The translations under genes and the position numbers were made by a program. The notes below the pieces were generated by a model, which did no database searches, was not told the origin of the DNA, and worked only from the letters and a program-made list of their open reading frames with translations. From positions 18,621,886 through 18,685,885 of the forward strand of contig CM053800.1 in the NCBI GenBank assembly GCA_028671895.1: 64,000 nt of DNA, in the 5' to 3' direction. This document shows positions 10,778-22,330 of this stretch, one piece after another. The DNA is from Oenanthe sinensis (Eukaryota; Streptophyta; Magnoliopsida; Apiales; Apiaceae). Within the stretch, counting starts at the first letter, position 1; every line of letters begins with the position of its first letter.

Positions 10778-12517
10778 TAAATATCTACAATGTTTAAAAT
10801 GCATATTAGTTAGTTGCAGAAGTTTAATTATGTCCAAGTGATTATCATATACATTCATAATTTATATCTCCCACTATTTTTATCAAATCAATAGCCCTAA
10901 CTATTAATTTGGAAAGCATTTCATTAAATCTTTCTAGTGAGCCAAGATCCATATTTCATCCATATTTTAAGATAGCGTTGGCTAATACACCCAAAACACG
11001 ACTATTTAGGTAGACAACATTAGTTGATTATATCAAATATAACTCTTGGATAGTTTGATGAAACAACACTTTGTAAACATTTATCCAATAAATCTCACCA
11101 AACTCTATGCCTCTAAACCCACAATCCTATTGTGATGATTTAGTTAAGTTAGACCCAATGTTTCAATAAAATAAGTCACTTACTTATCACGTCTTCCCAT
11201 GATTGATAAAAGCACATTGCTTTGGCAAACCCACTCCTTCTCAATCTAGATCTTGACGAGTATTAAAAATTAGAAGGCATCCGATTAACTTAATATGTAT
11301 TTAAGGATTTTAATATTTATATGAACGATCATGAACCCATCATAAAGAGATTCTCAATTTTTCCTTGATCAAATAATCCATTTCAATATTCGTCAATGGT
11401 TCAATTTCCAGATCATCGGAGATATCACAAGCGGTCTCATTTAAAAACCAATTTTCTTACGAATAATAATTCGCTTTTGACAAAATCTCCCCATATCAGA
11501 AAAAGAAAATTCATATTCAATACTGAGTTTCATAAACACAAGAATCTCATGATCGTTTGTTTAATTTTAAAATCTTGAATCATTACAGATTTTATCTTTC
11601 TTAAGCAGGCATGGCATGGGTGTCGTATCTAATACATACATCATTCCAACACATACGTATCTACACATGCATTCATATACATATATGTATTGTGCGTAAA
11701 TTAAGCCTATTTGGTTATGGCCCCATCCTATGTGATATTTCCAAGCTAATGGAATTATCAAGGTCAGTCTATGATGGTTTCAAATACTACACTATTACAT
11801 GTCTTTATCTTCTTCATTGCTCCATCATCTGAATTGCCTCCTAGCTTCCTTGCTTCCAAGTTTCCAATGAACAATTACATTGAATAATAAATAAATCTAT
11901 TCTAATGAAATTACAAGAAGAACTCGAGTTACATTCGAGATTAACAATTACAATGAATAAACGACATGCAAGTCGTATTTAGAAACCAAAATCATAAAAC
12001 AAAACCGCTATTCTATGGGTCTTTAGGCCATAACCATCCACTATGTTATCACATAACACATGTAATATATCTCAGATTATATAAACATATCATATAATCA
12101 TATATAATAAATTTTAAAATTTCAGAAAATTAAATAAATTTTAGAAAATAATAAATCGCCATTTCGGGGCCTGTAACTTCATCACACGGCTTACAAACGC
12201 GAAGCTGATAATATCAGTATTTCTCAGTGACACGATTCCAATAATAAAACACATATCATTTTTGAAAATCGGACACTAGACACAGATTTCAGAAAATCTA
12301 CCGAAGCCGTTTCAGAATTCGTATCGAATACGATTCCCATAACAAGAACAAACATGTATCATATACATACAGCAATACACAAAATCATCCCATGATTATA
12401 CAACACATGAATATCATATAAAACATATATATCAACATATAGTCATGGCATATCATATATATGTTATACATCGAAAAACTGTTAAACATATAACCAAATC
12501 ATCCCATTATACATGTA
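10778..12517 (-). other. Untranslated leader of family-B copia element
   Basis: About 1.7 kb between primer binding site and gag start without supported coding sequence. It is colinear with the leader of element G (23109-25287), for instance around CCCACTATTTTTATCAAA and GGCCCCATCCTATGTGATA. G contains a further internal duplication that is absent here. Confidence 0.7.
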
Positions 12518-12529
12518 GCTCTGATGCCA
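12518..12529 (-). promoter_or_regulatory. Primer binding site, element B
   Basis: The minus strand reads TGGCATCAGAGC next to the LTR start at 12531. It is an initiator-Met type site with one difference from the family A and F sites (TGGTATCAGAGC). Element G has the identical site at 25288-25299. Confidence 0.85.
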
Positions 12530-13248
12530 TTGAAGGGTTTCGGGCATGAAAACGCAGCGGATATAACGTAAAACAATAAAAAAAATGAAACCTTGTCGCA
12601 GGATCCATGTATAACTTTGGATGATTATGGTGAAGAAGTTTGTACCTTAATAAAGCTTTCTGTATGCTGTTTAGTGGAGGTCCAGAAAAGATGAATCGTA
12701 GCAACCCTTTGTTGCAAAGATCTACTCTCCAAAGAAGTCCAGACGAACGCCGGATCGTCCTACGATCACCGGAGTCAGTACTAGCCGAATTTCTTGCCTC
12801 CCTCTCTCTCTCTTTCTCTAGCCTCTCTTGATGTTGAGCAGCTAGGGTTTTTCTCTAAAACGAAATCTAATTATTAACCCTAATACTATACATCATTATG
12901 TATATATAGAGGAGAGAGAGATTTTGGGTGTAACCCTAATCCATGTGGTTTCTAAAACCTATTACTCCCTCCGTCTCTTTAAACTTTTCCTACTTTCCTT
13001 TTTGGTAAATTCAAAAAACATTTCCTATTACTATTTTGATACATAAAAAACCATTTCTCCCTTTATTAAACAATTACACAAAAATGATAGTTGTATTAAA
13101 CAATTACAAAAAATTGTTCCACTTTTCACCTTATAAACTAAAAAACGCAGACCCCCACCTACTCCTGTTAAAACCCTAATCTCTTTTCTCTTTCGTTCCT
13201 CCCGTCTTCTCTATTCCGCCACCAAACCCTAATTACTCTATCAAAAAC

Positions 13249-13632
13249 ATGAGTTTACATTATGGATTTTCCGATTCCGATGATGAAGATGCTAATACGG
13301 TTGAGTACGAGTGCTCCGATCCCGATCACTGTGACAAAGGTGTTCGTTGTGATGGGGAACACAGTTATAGCCGTCAATATGTTCGATTGAGATGGGGACG
13401 AACTCATTTTGAGGAATCGGTGGCAAAATCGGATGTGACCGTCGATCAAAACCCTCGATCGCCGTTGCATGAAAGTGTTATTGAAGTCCCCTTTGATGAA
13501 TATGATGCTCCTCCGTCCCCCATTTCTTCAGATCCAGTTCAAGTGGCCGTCGTTGTTACTCCGGATACGTCGAGCGATGACTTGGACGACGACGTTGAGG
13601 CTGATTCAGAAGATGCATGCTCCCGGTCCTAA
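13249..13632 (+). CDS. Unrecognised acidic ORF inside the mariner element
   Basis: This frame of 127 codons begins MSLHYGFSDSDDEDANTVEY. It is aspartate/serine-rich and has a cysteine-containing stretch (ECSDPDHCDKGVRC). The DNA before its ATG is pyrimidine-rich with AAACCCTAA motifs near 13170-13235, like the 5' leaders of plant housekeeping genes. It ends at a TAA 6 bp before the 33-bp repeat that borders the SCAPER piece. I cannot name a homologue. It could be the 5' end of a second captured host gene or an open frame of no use. Confidence 0.45.
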   Translation: MSLHYGFSDSDDEDANTVEYECSDPDHCDKGVRCDGEHSYSRQYVRLRWGRTHFEESVAKSDVTVDQNPRSPLHESVIEVPFDEYDAPPSPISSDPVQVAVVVTPDTSSDDLDDDVEADSEDACSRS

Positions 13633-13638
13633 TCGGAG

Positions 13639-13671
13639 TTGCCAAATCACTATTACAGTTTTATGATCTTT
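13639..13671 (+). repeat. 33-bp direct repeat, left copy at capture junction
   Basis: Begins TTGCCAAATCACTATTACAG. An identical 33-bp copy is at 14681-14713. The SCAPER-like gene piece lies between them. Confidence 0.9.
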
Positions 13672-13685
13672 GATTACAGTTACAG

Positions 13686-14635
13686 TCCAAAGATGGGCAG
13701 ATTAAGTCTACACCAACTAATAATGGAGAAGTCGATATGGCAAATAATACTTTGAGTAACATGGACGCTGTACTTGCAACTGGAAGTACAGTACTTCACA
13801 ATTCATTAAAGAAAAGGATTAAAAAAATCCGTCAAAAGCTTATGGCTCTGAAACATGAATTTATTGAGCCTTCAGTTGGTCCTGAAAATTCTGGTATCGG
13901 ATACAGAGCAGCAGTGGGAACTGCGAGGGCAAAAATTGGGAGATGGCTTCAGGAACTTCAAAGACTTCGACAAGCTAGAAAAGAAGGTGCTTCAAGCATT
14001 GGATTAATAACTGCTGAAATGATTAAGGTATTTCCATGTAGAGACTATGTTTTTTTTATAAAAAACATCATATAATATTTGTTTCTTGAAATATGGAAAT
14101 GGGATGCAAATATTTCTGTCACAAATTATATGGTTACATTGTCATATTACCAGAAATACAACCTAAAGAAGATATTTTGTTGGAAATTGTCTCCACATCT
14201 TAAATTTGATCTTTTTTTGACAAAAAATAGTTTCTGGAGGGAAAGGAGCCTGAGCTGCAAGCATCTCGACAAGCAGGTCTTCTTGACTTTATTGCTTCTG
14301 CTTTGCCAGCTTCATACACATCTAAACCTGAAGCATGCCAGGTGACAGTATACCTTTTAAGACTTTTGCGGGTAGTATTGTCATTACCTGCGAACATGAG
14401 TTATTTTCTTGCACAGAATCTCTTGCCTCCAATAACTCCCTTGTTAGCTGGAGCAATTGAAAACTATATTAGGATTGCAACATCTTCAAATATCCCTTCT
14501 TCTACCAATTAACCATTAAATAGAACATTGATTGAAAATTTGGAGTCGATTACTAAGGTTTTGGATGGTTTTCTTTGGACGGTAACTGTAATCATTGGTC
14601 ATGTAAGCAATGATGAGCATCAGCTACAAATGCAG
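13686..14635 (+). pseudogene. Captured fragment of a SCAPER-like host gene (two exons and an intron)
   Basis: Translation gives segments I recognise from plant homologues of SCAPER (S-phase cyclin A-associated protein in the ER): SKDGQ at the start, then KKRIKKIRQKLMALKHE, IGRWLQELQRLRQARKEG, LLDFIASALPASYTSKPEA, VYLLRLLRVVLSLPAN and VLDGFLWTVTVIIGHV. Exon a is 13686-14027, a GT-AG intron of 203 bp is 14028-14230, exon b is 14231-14635. A stop (TAA, 14510-14512) breaks exon b. The homology stops at QLQMQ. Fragmentary ends and the mariner setting make it a transduplicated copy, not the host gene. The name rests on remembered family similarity and needs a search. Confidence 0.75.
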
Positions 14636-14738
14636 CCTTCTGTTATCAGTTTAGTATGCTCTATGAGATGGATCATTACATTGCCAAATCACTATTACAG
14701 TTTTATGATCTTTTACCTTCTGTTATCAGTTTAGTATG
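14636..14738 (+). repeat. Right capture junction: 23-bp repeat, filler, 33-bp repeat, 23-bp repeat
   Basis: The word CCTTCTGTTATCAGTTTAGT with a further ATG occurs at 14636-14658 and again at 14716-14738. Between them is 22 bp of filler and the second copy of the 33-bp repeat (14681-14713). The arrangement directly abuts the end of SCAPER homology. Confidence 0.9.
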
Positions 14739-14825
14739 AATGATTATAGGATCTTATCATCTTACTAATATATGTTGTGAATGAAATTCAGCATAGTATT
14801 TGTAGGCTGAACACCAAGCTGAAAT

Positions 14826-14880
14826 CAACTAAAATTTTATATTTATGTCAATTAAAATTTTATATTTATGTCAATTAAAG
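14826..14880. repeat. Short tandem duplication (about 24 bp unit)
   Basis: ATTAAAATTTTATATTTATG followed by TCA occurs twice head to tail inside the mariner element. A second imperfect duplication, of CTGCTTAAAAC and AAGCTTACTTT, lies at about 15018-15085. Confidence 0.7.
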
Positions 14881-15139
14881 GGATATAAATTCAATCTTTT
14901 TGTTTTATTCTTTTCATCGCCAACTGATTGAAATAGTGTGATGAATATGAAATCTTGATTGGTGTGCCTGAGATCAAATGTTGAGTTAGGTGTACAAGGC
15001 AAATAAAGAGGATTCACTGCTTAAAACGAAGCTTACTTTTAATACATGTACTGCTTAAAACTAAGCTTACTTTCACAGTAATAAAACTAAGCACATATGT
15101 CCCCTTGACCTGTTGAAGTAGATGCTCTGTTTGATCCAT

Positions 15140-16512
15140 GTAAGTAATTTCATGCCTCATGGACAACCCACATTAGTGCACTAACTTGAATTGGTAGCTT
15201 ACCCTCAGCTGCTAATTTCATCTTATTAACATGAGGCAGAAGATAATCATTGGAACCTTTCACTTTTAGCACTTCATTCATGACATATTGATAGGATAAC
15301 CATACATTCCCAGTGTTATTGCATCTAGTTCCATGTATGCCTGGTGCACTGCCTTTAGCATGTCATCAACATCTTTTGGCATTTTTTTGTGCATTAAAGA
15401 TTGAATGCTTCTAAAAAACCAAGTCCAAAATATTTAAATCTGGACTGTTTGGTGGTTGTTGCACAAGAATGAATGTGAAGTCCCCTTGTTGATACACTTG
15501 TTGCCACTCTAGGCCATCTTGAGTTATATGGGTCCTTGCATTGTCTTGTTATATGTATATAGTTACTGGACCTTCACTTGCTGGCCATTTCTACATGATT
15601 GCTGGTATAATCTCATTGATTAACATGCTTCTTGTTTCCTTTTTCCCAACAGATTCAACAACTTTGGTGATAAGTGTCCCCTTTGCTCTGTATTTGGAGG
15701 CCCTCTGAGCTGGTTCTTGGTAAGTGAATGGGAAGATACCTATTTTCCCATCAAAGGTGCACTCATTTTCTGCATTAAATCTTGGTCTTGCTACAGCAGC
15801 TGTAAACATAACCTTGGGTATGAATTTGCTTGACTTGGCAGCCCTATACTTGCCCTTTTCATTTCTTTCCAGGTAAACCCTCTGTGATTTTTTGCTTAAA
15901 TAGAACCACTTTTCATCAATGTGAACAAAGTTGTACATATGGTAATATTGCCTCTTTGTTGTTGGTGTGTCTCCCATTAACAAGTTTAGAACCCATTGAA
16001 CCCTTTGCCTTAGGTTTGCATCTTTCAAAGCAGGATGTAAAGGGTTTGTGTGAGGTTTAATCAGTCCCCTCTTGACCATTCTATTTGCTGTACTTGCAGA
16101 TACTTTAAGCTGTACTGCCAAGTCTCTTATGGTTGTTCTGTCCCCCATATTTATCTCAGTTATTACATTAGGGTGCAATGCAATTCTTTTTCTCCCTGAG
16201 TTATGCCCCTTTGTTGCCATGTTATATGTTTGATTTGCTTCTTTTTGCCTCCTTGCAGTGCTCCATATTGTGCTGATTGTTCTTGTTGTTACATTGAACA
16301 TTTTGGCCACATCTTGAATTGCACCTCGCCTAAGTTTCCCCTCTGTTTGGTAGATCAAAAGCCACGTGACCACTTGCATCCTTGAGTCACAGCTGAGCTT
16401 TGGCCTTTTTTTTGTGATGATGAGAATGTGTTGTCATTTGCTCCTCATGTGTTTGCCCATCTGTGTCTTCAGCTGCTGGCAGATTCAAATCAAAAGGAAG
16501 TGCAAAATTCAT
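15140..16512 (-). pseudogene. Mariner-like transposase, DD39D, inactivated
   Basis: This is the cut-and-paste transposase of the element. Start ATG at 16510-16512 (MNFALPFDLNLP). An N-terminal helix-turn-helix region contains GAIQDVAKMFNVTTRTIST. Catalytic residues are all present: first Asp in HIDEKWF (15915-15917), second in QDNARTH (15543-15545), third in NILDL (15423-15425). The second and third have exactly 39 residues between them, the plant mariner signature. Breaks: a frame change at a run of eight T (16406-16413), a stop soon after PAIM near 15590, a TAA directly before QDNARTH (15549-15551), and further stops downstream. The longest open part is 15591-16379. It is ancestral coding sequence, not an active gene. 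Confidence 0.85.
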
Positions 16513-16932
16513 TTCTGAACAAATAGGGCAAAGCAATGATGCACAGACAATTTTTTCTATTTGTAGTTTGAAAATGTATAAGTGTAAGTGTTGTTAACAA
16601 ATAAGGAAAAGCAATGGTGCACAGAGACAGTTTTTTCTATTTGTAGTTTGAAAATGTACAAGTGTAAGTGTTGTATAAGTGTTGTAATTAGCATAATCCT
16701 TGTAGTTATAATCGGGAGTTTTGATTGGTTTTTGAAAATGTATCTTGTAATCTCATTGGTTGACAGTGGATTGACCTTATAATTGCAAGTAAACAACATT
16801 CTCACTTTCCAATGAATTTTCTCAGTTAATTGTCTAGAATGCTAATCATTTCTTTCCTTAAAACCCGTGTCATTCACAAAACAAGAAAAGAATTAAGAGA
16901 CAGAGGGAGTATGATTTTGGGTTATTATTATT

Positions 16933-17092
16933 ATTAAATCTGAATTCTAATATAATTAATCAAGTCCCACTTAATTAATTCAATGATTAAATTTGAATTA
17001 ATAATAATTCTTATTAAATCTGAATTCTAATATAATTAATCAAGTCCCACTTAATTAATTCAATAATTAAATTCGAATTAATAATAATAATA
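16933..17092. repeat. 80-bp tandem duplication in LTR B
   Basis: Two head-to-tail copies starting at 16933 and 17013, each with ATTAAATCTGAATTCTAATA then CAAGTCCCACTTAATTAATT. The G LTRs have a single related block at this place. Confidence 0.8.
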
Positions 17093-18084
17093 TATCTAAA
17101 TTCGTAATTTAAATAAACCTCCGTTTTGACGTTCCTTGTGTGTGACTCTTTAGGTTATTATTACGTTGATAATAATTTTAATATCCAATAATAAAATTAT
17201 AAATAATAAGCGGCATCTAGTAATACATCATTGCTACCCAAGTAACAATAATAATTGGTGATTCAATTAAACATTTCGTGAATAATGTTCAATGTAATAT
17301 AATCCCTTTAACCTTATATTATAGATCAAACTCGAGGCATGTATAGTGTCATCCTCTTCAACGTTTAATTTCGGTTTCCTTGATCAATGAGTAGACTATT
17401 TAAACAAATCAATATTTGAGCATGACTATGCATTTCATAGGCTCACTCAATCAAGAGGCCAATAATATCACTCTTAGAATTGGAGGGTTAAATCCTTTAT
17501 CTAACATTCATATTCCTCATACGATTCATAGCATACCCAATGTCCACCTTTATCATTACCCGATTAAAGATAACTTTGAGTGTAATCAAAGTATATTAAT
17601 TCTCGTATAGAAATATAATGATTTCAAGTTAGAGGATCATTACATCATTATCACTGTGAGATTTTTTATGACACTTATTAACATGTAGAATCTTACGGCG
17701 GGTCTTTCTAGTGTCATGTATTGATAGATACACTTATGTTCTTGACTTTAGTATCACCATACCTATGACCAATGAGATGTGGTCATCTGTAAAAAAACAT
17801 ACTAGTCTTATTACATTATTATTGTCCTTAAATAATAATACTTGACTAGGGAATTTTAGGAATAAAATATTATTCATATAATCTCATTTTTAAGTCACAT
17901 ACTTAAAGACATATATTACGTTTTAATATTCCAAGAAAATTTATTACTCTTTCAATTTATGACGCAGTAAATAAAGATATAATAAATATTAATTAAATAA
18001 TCACACAACATAATTGTTTTCAATAAAACATTAAAAGTATTGTCTCTAGGACACCAATACTATCACCTATAGGTTATTATTATG

Positions 18085-19628
18085 TGAAGGGTTTCGTGAC
18101 ACAAACGCAGCGGAATAAACGTGAAAAATAAATCAAAATAGCGAAACCCTCTGCAGGATCCATGCGAAAACAAAAGATTTAATTCGGAGATAAAGAATAA
18201 ATACCTTTAGAAGCTTTAACAGTTCATTAATGGAAGATTAATGGAGGTCCAAAGCTTGTTTAATCACCACGTATCCCGCTCTCGCGATCTACGCTCTACG
18301 GTATCCACACGAACACTTTTCATGAAGGATTGATGTGTACTAGCACCCGAAAACTTCTTCTCTCTCTATCTTCCTCCTCTCTCAGAGCGGCTAGGGTTTT
18401 TGTAAAATCTCTATTTTATTAAATCAGCCCATAAAGAGATTATATAGAGAGAGGAATAAGTTTTCAAATTATAATCCAATTATAATTAATACTAATCCAA
18501 AATTCTAAATTATTTAATTAAGTCTCACTTAATTAATTAATTATTAATTTTGGAATTAGTTTAAGTAATTCATTTATTCTATTTATATAATTAATTAAGT
18601 CATACTTAATTAATATCATAAATAAAATAAATTACTTATTTAATTTAAATTCATAATTTAAATTATTTCTCCTTCAAGCGTTCTTTGTGTGTGACCCTGT
18701 AGGTTATTATTACGTTGGCAACAATTTTAATATCTAATTAAAATTGTAAACAATGAGCGGCATCTAGTAATACATCATTGCTACCCAAGTAATAATAATA
18801 AATCGGTGATTCGATTAAGCCTTTCGTGAATAATGTTCCATGTAATATAATCCTTTTAATCTTGATATTATAGATTAAACTTAAGGCATGTCTCGTGTCA
18901 TCCTCTTCATAATTTAATCTTTATTTTCTTGATCGATGAGTAGACTATTAAAATCAAATCAACATTTGAGCACGGCCGTGCATTTCACAGTCTCACTCAA
19001 ACAAGAGGCCAATAATATCACTCCTAAAATTAGGAGGATTAAATCCCATCTAGATCATTCATATTTCTCATACGATTCATAATATACCCAATGTCCACTT
19101 TTATCATCACCCGGTCAAAGGTAACTTTTAATGTAATCAAAGTATATTAATTCTCGTATAGAAATATAATGATTTCAGGTCTAAGGATCATTACACCATT
19201 ATCACAGTGAGAATTACTTATGACACTTACTTAACATGTAGAATCTCACGGCGGGTCATTCCAGTGCCATGCATTGATACATGCACTTATGTTCTTGACT
19301 TTAGTATCCCCATACCTATGGCCAATGAGATGTGGTCATCTGTCAAGAAACATACTAGTCTTTGTGCATTATTCTTGTCCTTAAATAATAATACTCGACT
19401 AGGGAATTTTAGGAATAAGATACTATTCATATAATCTCATTTTTTAAGTCACATACTTAAAGATATATAATACGTATCAAAATTCCAAGGACATTTATTA
19501 TGCTTTCAATTTATTACGCAGTAAATAAAACATAATCAATAAATAATAATCAATAAAACATAATTCTTAATAATAAATATTTTCCTTAAAATATAAAAAG
19601 TATTGTCTCTAGAGCACAATTACTAACA
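18085..19628 (-). repeat. 3' LTR of element G
   Basis: 1544 bp, partner of 25301-26843. On the minus strand it contains a TATA-like box (18441-18446) and, downstream of it, AAACCCTAG (18391-18399), the telo-box found in leaders of many plant translation-related genes. Confidence 0.92.
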
Positions 19629-19640
19629 ATCTCCCACTTG
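19629..19640 (-). promoter_or_regulatory. Polypurine tract of element G
   Basis: The minus strand reads CAAGTGGGAGAT directly before the LTR start TGTTAG, the standard copia layout. Confidence 0.85.
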
Positions 19641-19642
19641 CA

Positions 19643-21141
19643 CTAGAGCCAATTACCCAAGTATCCAATACTCATGGAACTAGTGTGACTTTCGTGCTTC
19701 TGCTGCGACAAAGCCTTAGTCAGTGTGTCTGCAATATTATTATTAGTATACACTTTACATATATGTATATCTCCTTGATCATTAATCTCATTAATTAGGT
19801 GATATCTCCTAAGTACATGCCCAAACAGCCTCCTTGGCTGCTTCACAAGCATCAATATACTCAGGTTCTATTGTAAAATCAACAATTGTCTTTGCTGTGA
19901 ACCATTCCAGCATACAACATCTCAATAAAACACAAAGCCAGACAGAAACATTAAATTATCGTTATCTGTCTAGAAACCAGTATCACTGAAACCTCTTACA
20001 ACTAGCTTCACATCTCCTCCATATAACAAGAATGAATCTTTAGTCCTCTTTAAGTACTTAAAAATATTCTTGACTGTCGTCCAGTGACCTTCACCTGGAT
20101 TAGATCGGTATCTACTCATCATGGTTAAAGCATACGAGACATCAGGACAAGTACATATCATTGCATACATTATAAAACCAATTGCTAAAGCATATGGAAT
20201 TTTACTCATGCAGTCCCTATCATCCAATGATTTAGGATAAATTTTATTTTGAGATCACTATCCCATGAGACATTGGGACATATCCATTTTAGTCTCTTTG
20301 CATTTGAAATTGATGCAAAACTTTGTCAATGTATGTACTCTAAATTAGGCCGATCAATTACCTTGATCTATCTCTATAGATCTCGATCCCTAATATATAT
20401 GTCACATCGCCTAAGTCTTTTATTGAGAAATTATTTCTCAACCAAGTCTTCACAGTCTGTAGAGAAGGAATGTCATTCCCTATTAGTAATATATCATCAA
20501 CATATAATACTAGGAATGCCACATGGCTCCCACTAAACTTCTTGTAAACACAAGTTTCATCTTCATTCTGAATAAAGTCAAACTCTTTTTGACTATTTCA
20601 TGAAAACAAATGTTCCATCTCCTCGAGGCCTCTTTAATCCATAAATGGATCGACGCAACTTACATACATTTCCAGCATCCTTTAGATCAACAAAACCCTT
20701 AGGGTGTGTCATGTACACATCCATATCTTCTTCAAGGCTCTCATTTAAGAAAGCGGTTTTGACATCCATTTGCCAGATTTCATAGTCATAGTAAGCAGCT
20801 ATAGCAAGCAAAATCCTGATGGACATGACCATAACAACTGGTGAAAAGGTCTCATCATAGTCAATACCATGAATTTTCTTGAAACCTTTTGCCACCAATC
20901 GTGCCTTATAGGTCTGTACATTAGCATCCATGTCGGTCTTCTTCTTGAAAACCCACTTGCACCCTATAGGTTTTACCCCTTCAGGTGGATCAACCAAAGT
21001 CCATACTTGATTAGTATACATGGATTCCATCTCAGATTTAATGGCATCCAGCCATCTCTTAGAATCTAGAGTGTTTATAGTATCTAGGTAGGTGAGAGGC
21101 TCATCTTCATCCACAAGCATCACATCACCATCTTGAGTCAA
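19643..21141 (-). pseudogene. Element G reverse transcriptase and RNase H
   Basis: Copies element RNA into DNA. Minus-strand translation shows SKRWLDAIKSEMESM, KARLVAKGF, ETFSPVV and QMDVKTAFLN (20593-21141), then the active-site motif YVDDILLIGN at about 20470-20510, SYALTMMSRY and NPGEGHWTTVKNIFKYLKR (19970-20227), and a C-terminal NIADTLTKALSQQKHE next to the polypurine tract. Frames are broken near 20590, 20230 and 19860 by stops and shifts, so no functional protein is expected. Confidence 0.88.
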
Positions 21142-22330
21142 GAGAAATCCATATTATCTCTCGAGCTCATGGCGAATCCTACTAAACCTACGAACACCTG
21201 TGTTTCTTGAGCAGTGTTATTTTTCTTGTACATTCTACTCAGGTTCCTCCACTGGTTCAACGTTATCATGTGGGTCTCAAACTTCATTGAGATCTATTAT
21301 CCTCCCACTGTCTCTCAGCAGTTCGAGCAACAAACACTTTGTTCTCGGAAGGATTATAGAAAGAATAACCCCTTGTTTCAGTTGGGTATTCCACAAAATT
21401 ACATTTGTCTGATTTTGGTCCTAGCTTGTCATAGATTAGACGTTTCACAAACGCTTCACATCCCTAAATTTTCATAAATGACATGCTGTGACGTTTCTCA
21501 GTCCATATCTCAAAAGGATTCTTTTGAACCATTTTAGTAGGAACAATGTTAAGTGTATGTGGAGCCGTTTCCAGAGTGCAGCCCCAGAAACTAATTGGAA
21601 GATTTATTGACTCAACATTGATCGCACCATGTCCAACAAGGTGTGATCCCTCCTATCAAAAACCTTTCTTTGATATTTTCTACTTCATCTTTATAGTCTT
21701 TGAACTTTTCAAATGATTTGGATTAGTTCTTCAAAAGATACATATATCCGTATCTACTAAAATAATTAGTAAATTTTATGAAGTTAATAAAATCTACCTT
21801 TTGTCATCGTACACATATGACCACATACATCACTATGTATAAGTCATACCCATTCAATGATCCCTTCACCATGTCCGGTAAAAGGAGCTTTAGTCATTTT
21901 GCCAAATAAGCCAAGATTCGCATCCTTTTGTATAATTCATAATCAAACTTTTCCATGAATGCATCCTTATGTATTCTGAAAATGCGTTTCTCATTAATAT
22001 GGCCTCAACAACAGTGCCAAAGGTAATATTTTATTTGAGTCACTTTAGAACATATAAATTGTTAATTAGTTGTGCAACATTATAAGGCTCATCATCAAAA
22101 TAGAATAAACAACTATTGTTATTTAATTAAAATGAAAAAGCCTTTCTTGTCCAAACAAGAAACTGAAATAATGTCCCTGCCAATTGCAAGCACGTTATAA
22201 CAATTATCAAGTTCTAAATTTTCCTTATAGGCCAAAAATTAAGTAACGAGTTCCTCGAACCGGAGCAACTATCTTTACTCCAATTCCAACCCGATACCTT
22301 AAGCTTGACCCTTATTGATCATCATCTTCC
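21142..22330 (-). pseudogene. Element G protease/integrase region, heavily decayed
   Basis: Recognisable copia integrase pieces on the minus strand are LIHSDVCGHM (first catalytic Asp, about 21805-21840, directly after a stop), TLNIVPTKMVQKNPFEIW (about 21515-21570) and LGPKSDKCNF with PTETRGY (about 21380-21420). No long frame is open and I could not place the second Asp and Glu with confidence. Confidence 0.7.

Larger units (their letters stand above)
12965..16909. mobile_element. Mariner-like (Tc1/mariner, DD39D) element carrying captured gene sequence
   Basis: The element starts CTCCCTCCGTCTCTT and ends with the inverted AAGAGACAGAGGGAG, flanked by TA on both sides (12963-12964, 16910-16911). 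These are the hallmarks of plant mariner/Stowaway elements. It is 3945 bp. Contents in order: an unrecognised ORF (13249-13632), a SCAPER-like gene fragment (13686-14635), noncoding filler with short tandem duplications, and a minus-strand transposase (15140-16512). It interrupts an LTR, so it inserted after copia element B. The extra plus-strand genes are not part of any mariner I know. Confidence 0.85.
12531..18065 (-). repeat. 5' LTR of copia element B, split by a mariner element
   Basis: LTR sequence occupies 12531-12964 and 16910-18065 and begins TGAAGGGTTTCG as in element G. The break is the mariner element at 12965-16909. It is about 1.6 kb without the insert, more diverged than the G LTRs, and ends near TACTATCA at 18065. 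It contains an AAACCCTAG box on the minus strand (12842-12850) and an 80-bp tandem duplication (16933-17092). The sequence to its right continues as the inside of another LTR of the same family. Confidence 0.75.

Noticed and set aside
13686..14635. A functional SCAPER gene at this locus
   Set aside because: Only an internal piece is present, with a stop in exon b, inside a mariner element.
20249..21477. Plus-strand frames over reverse transcriptase and integrase of element G
   Set aside because: Antisense to well supported pol motifs.
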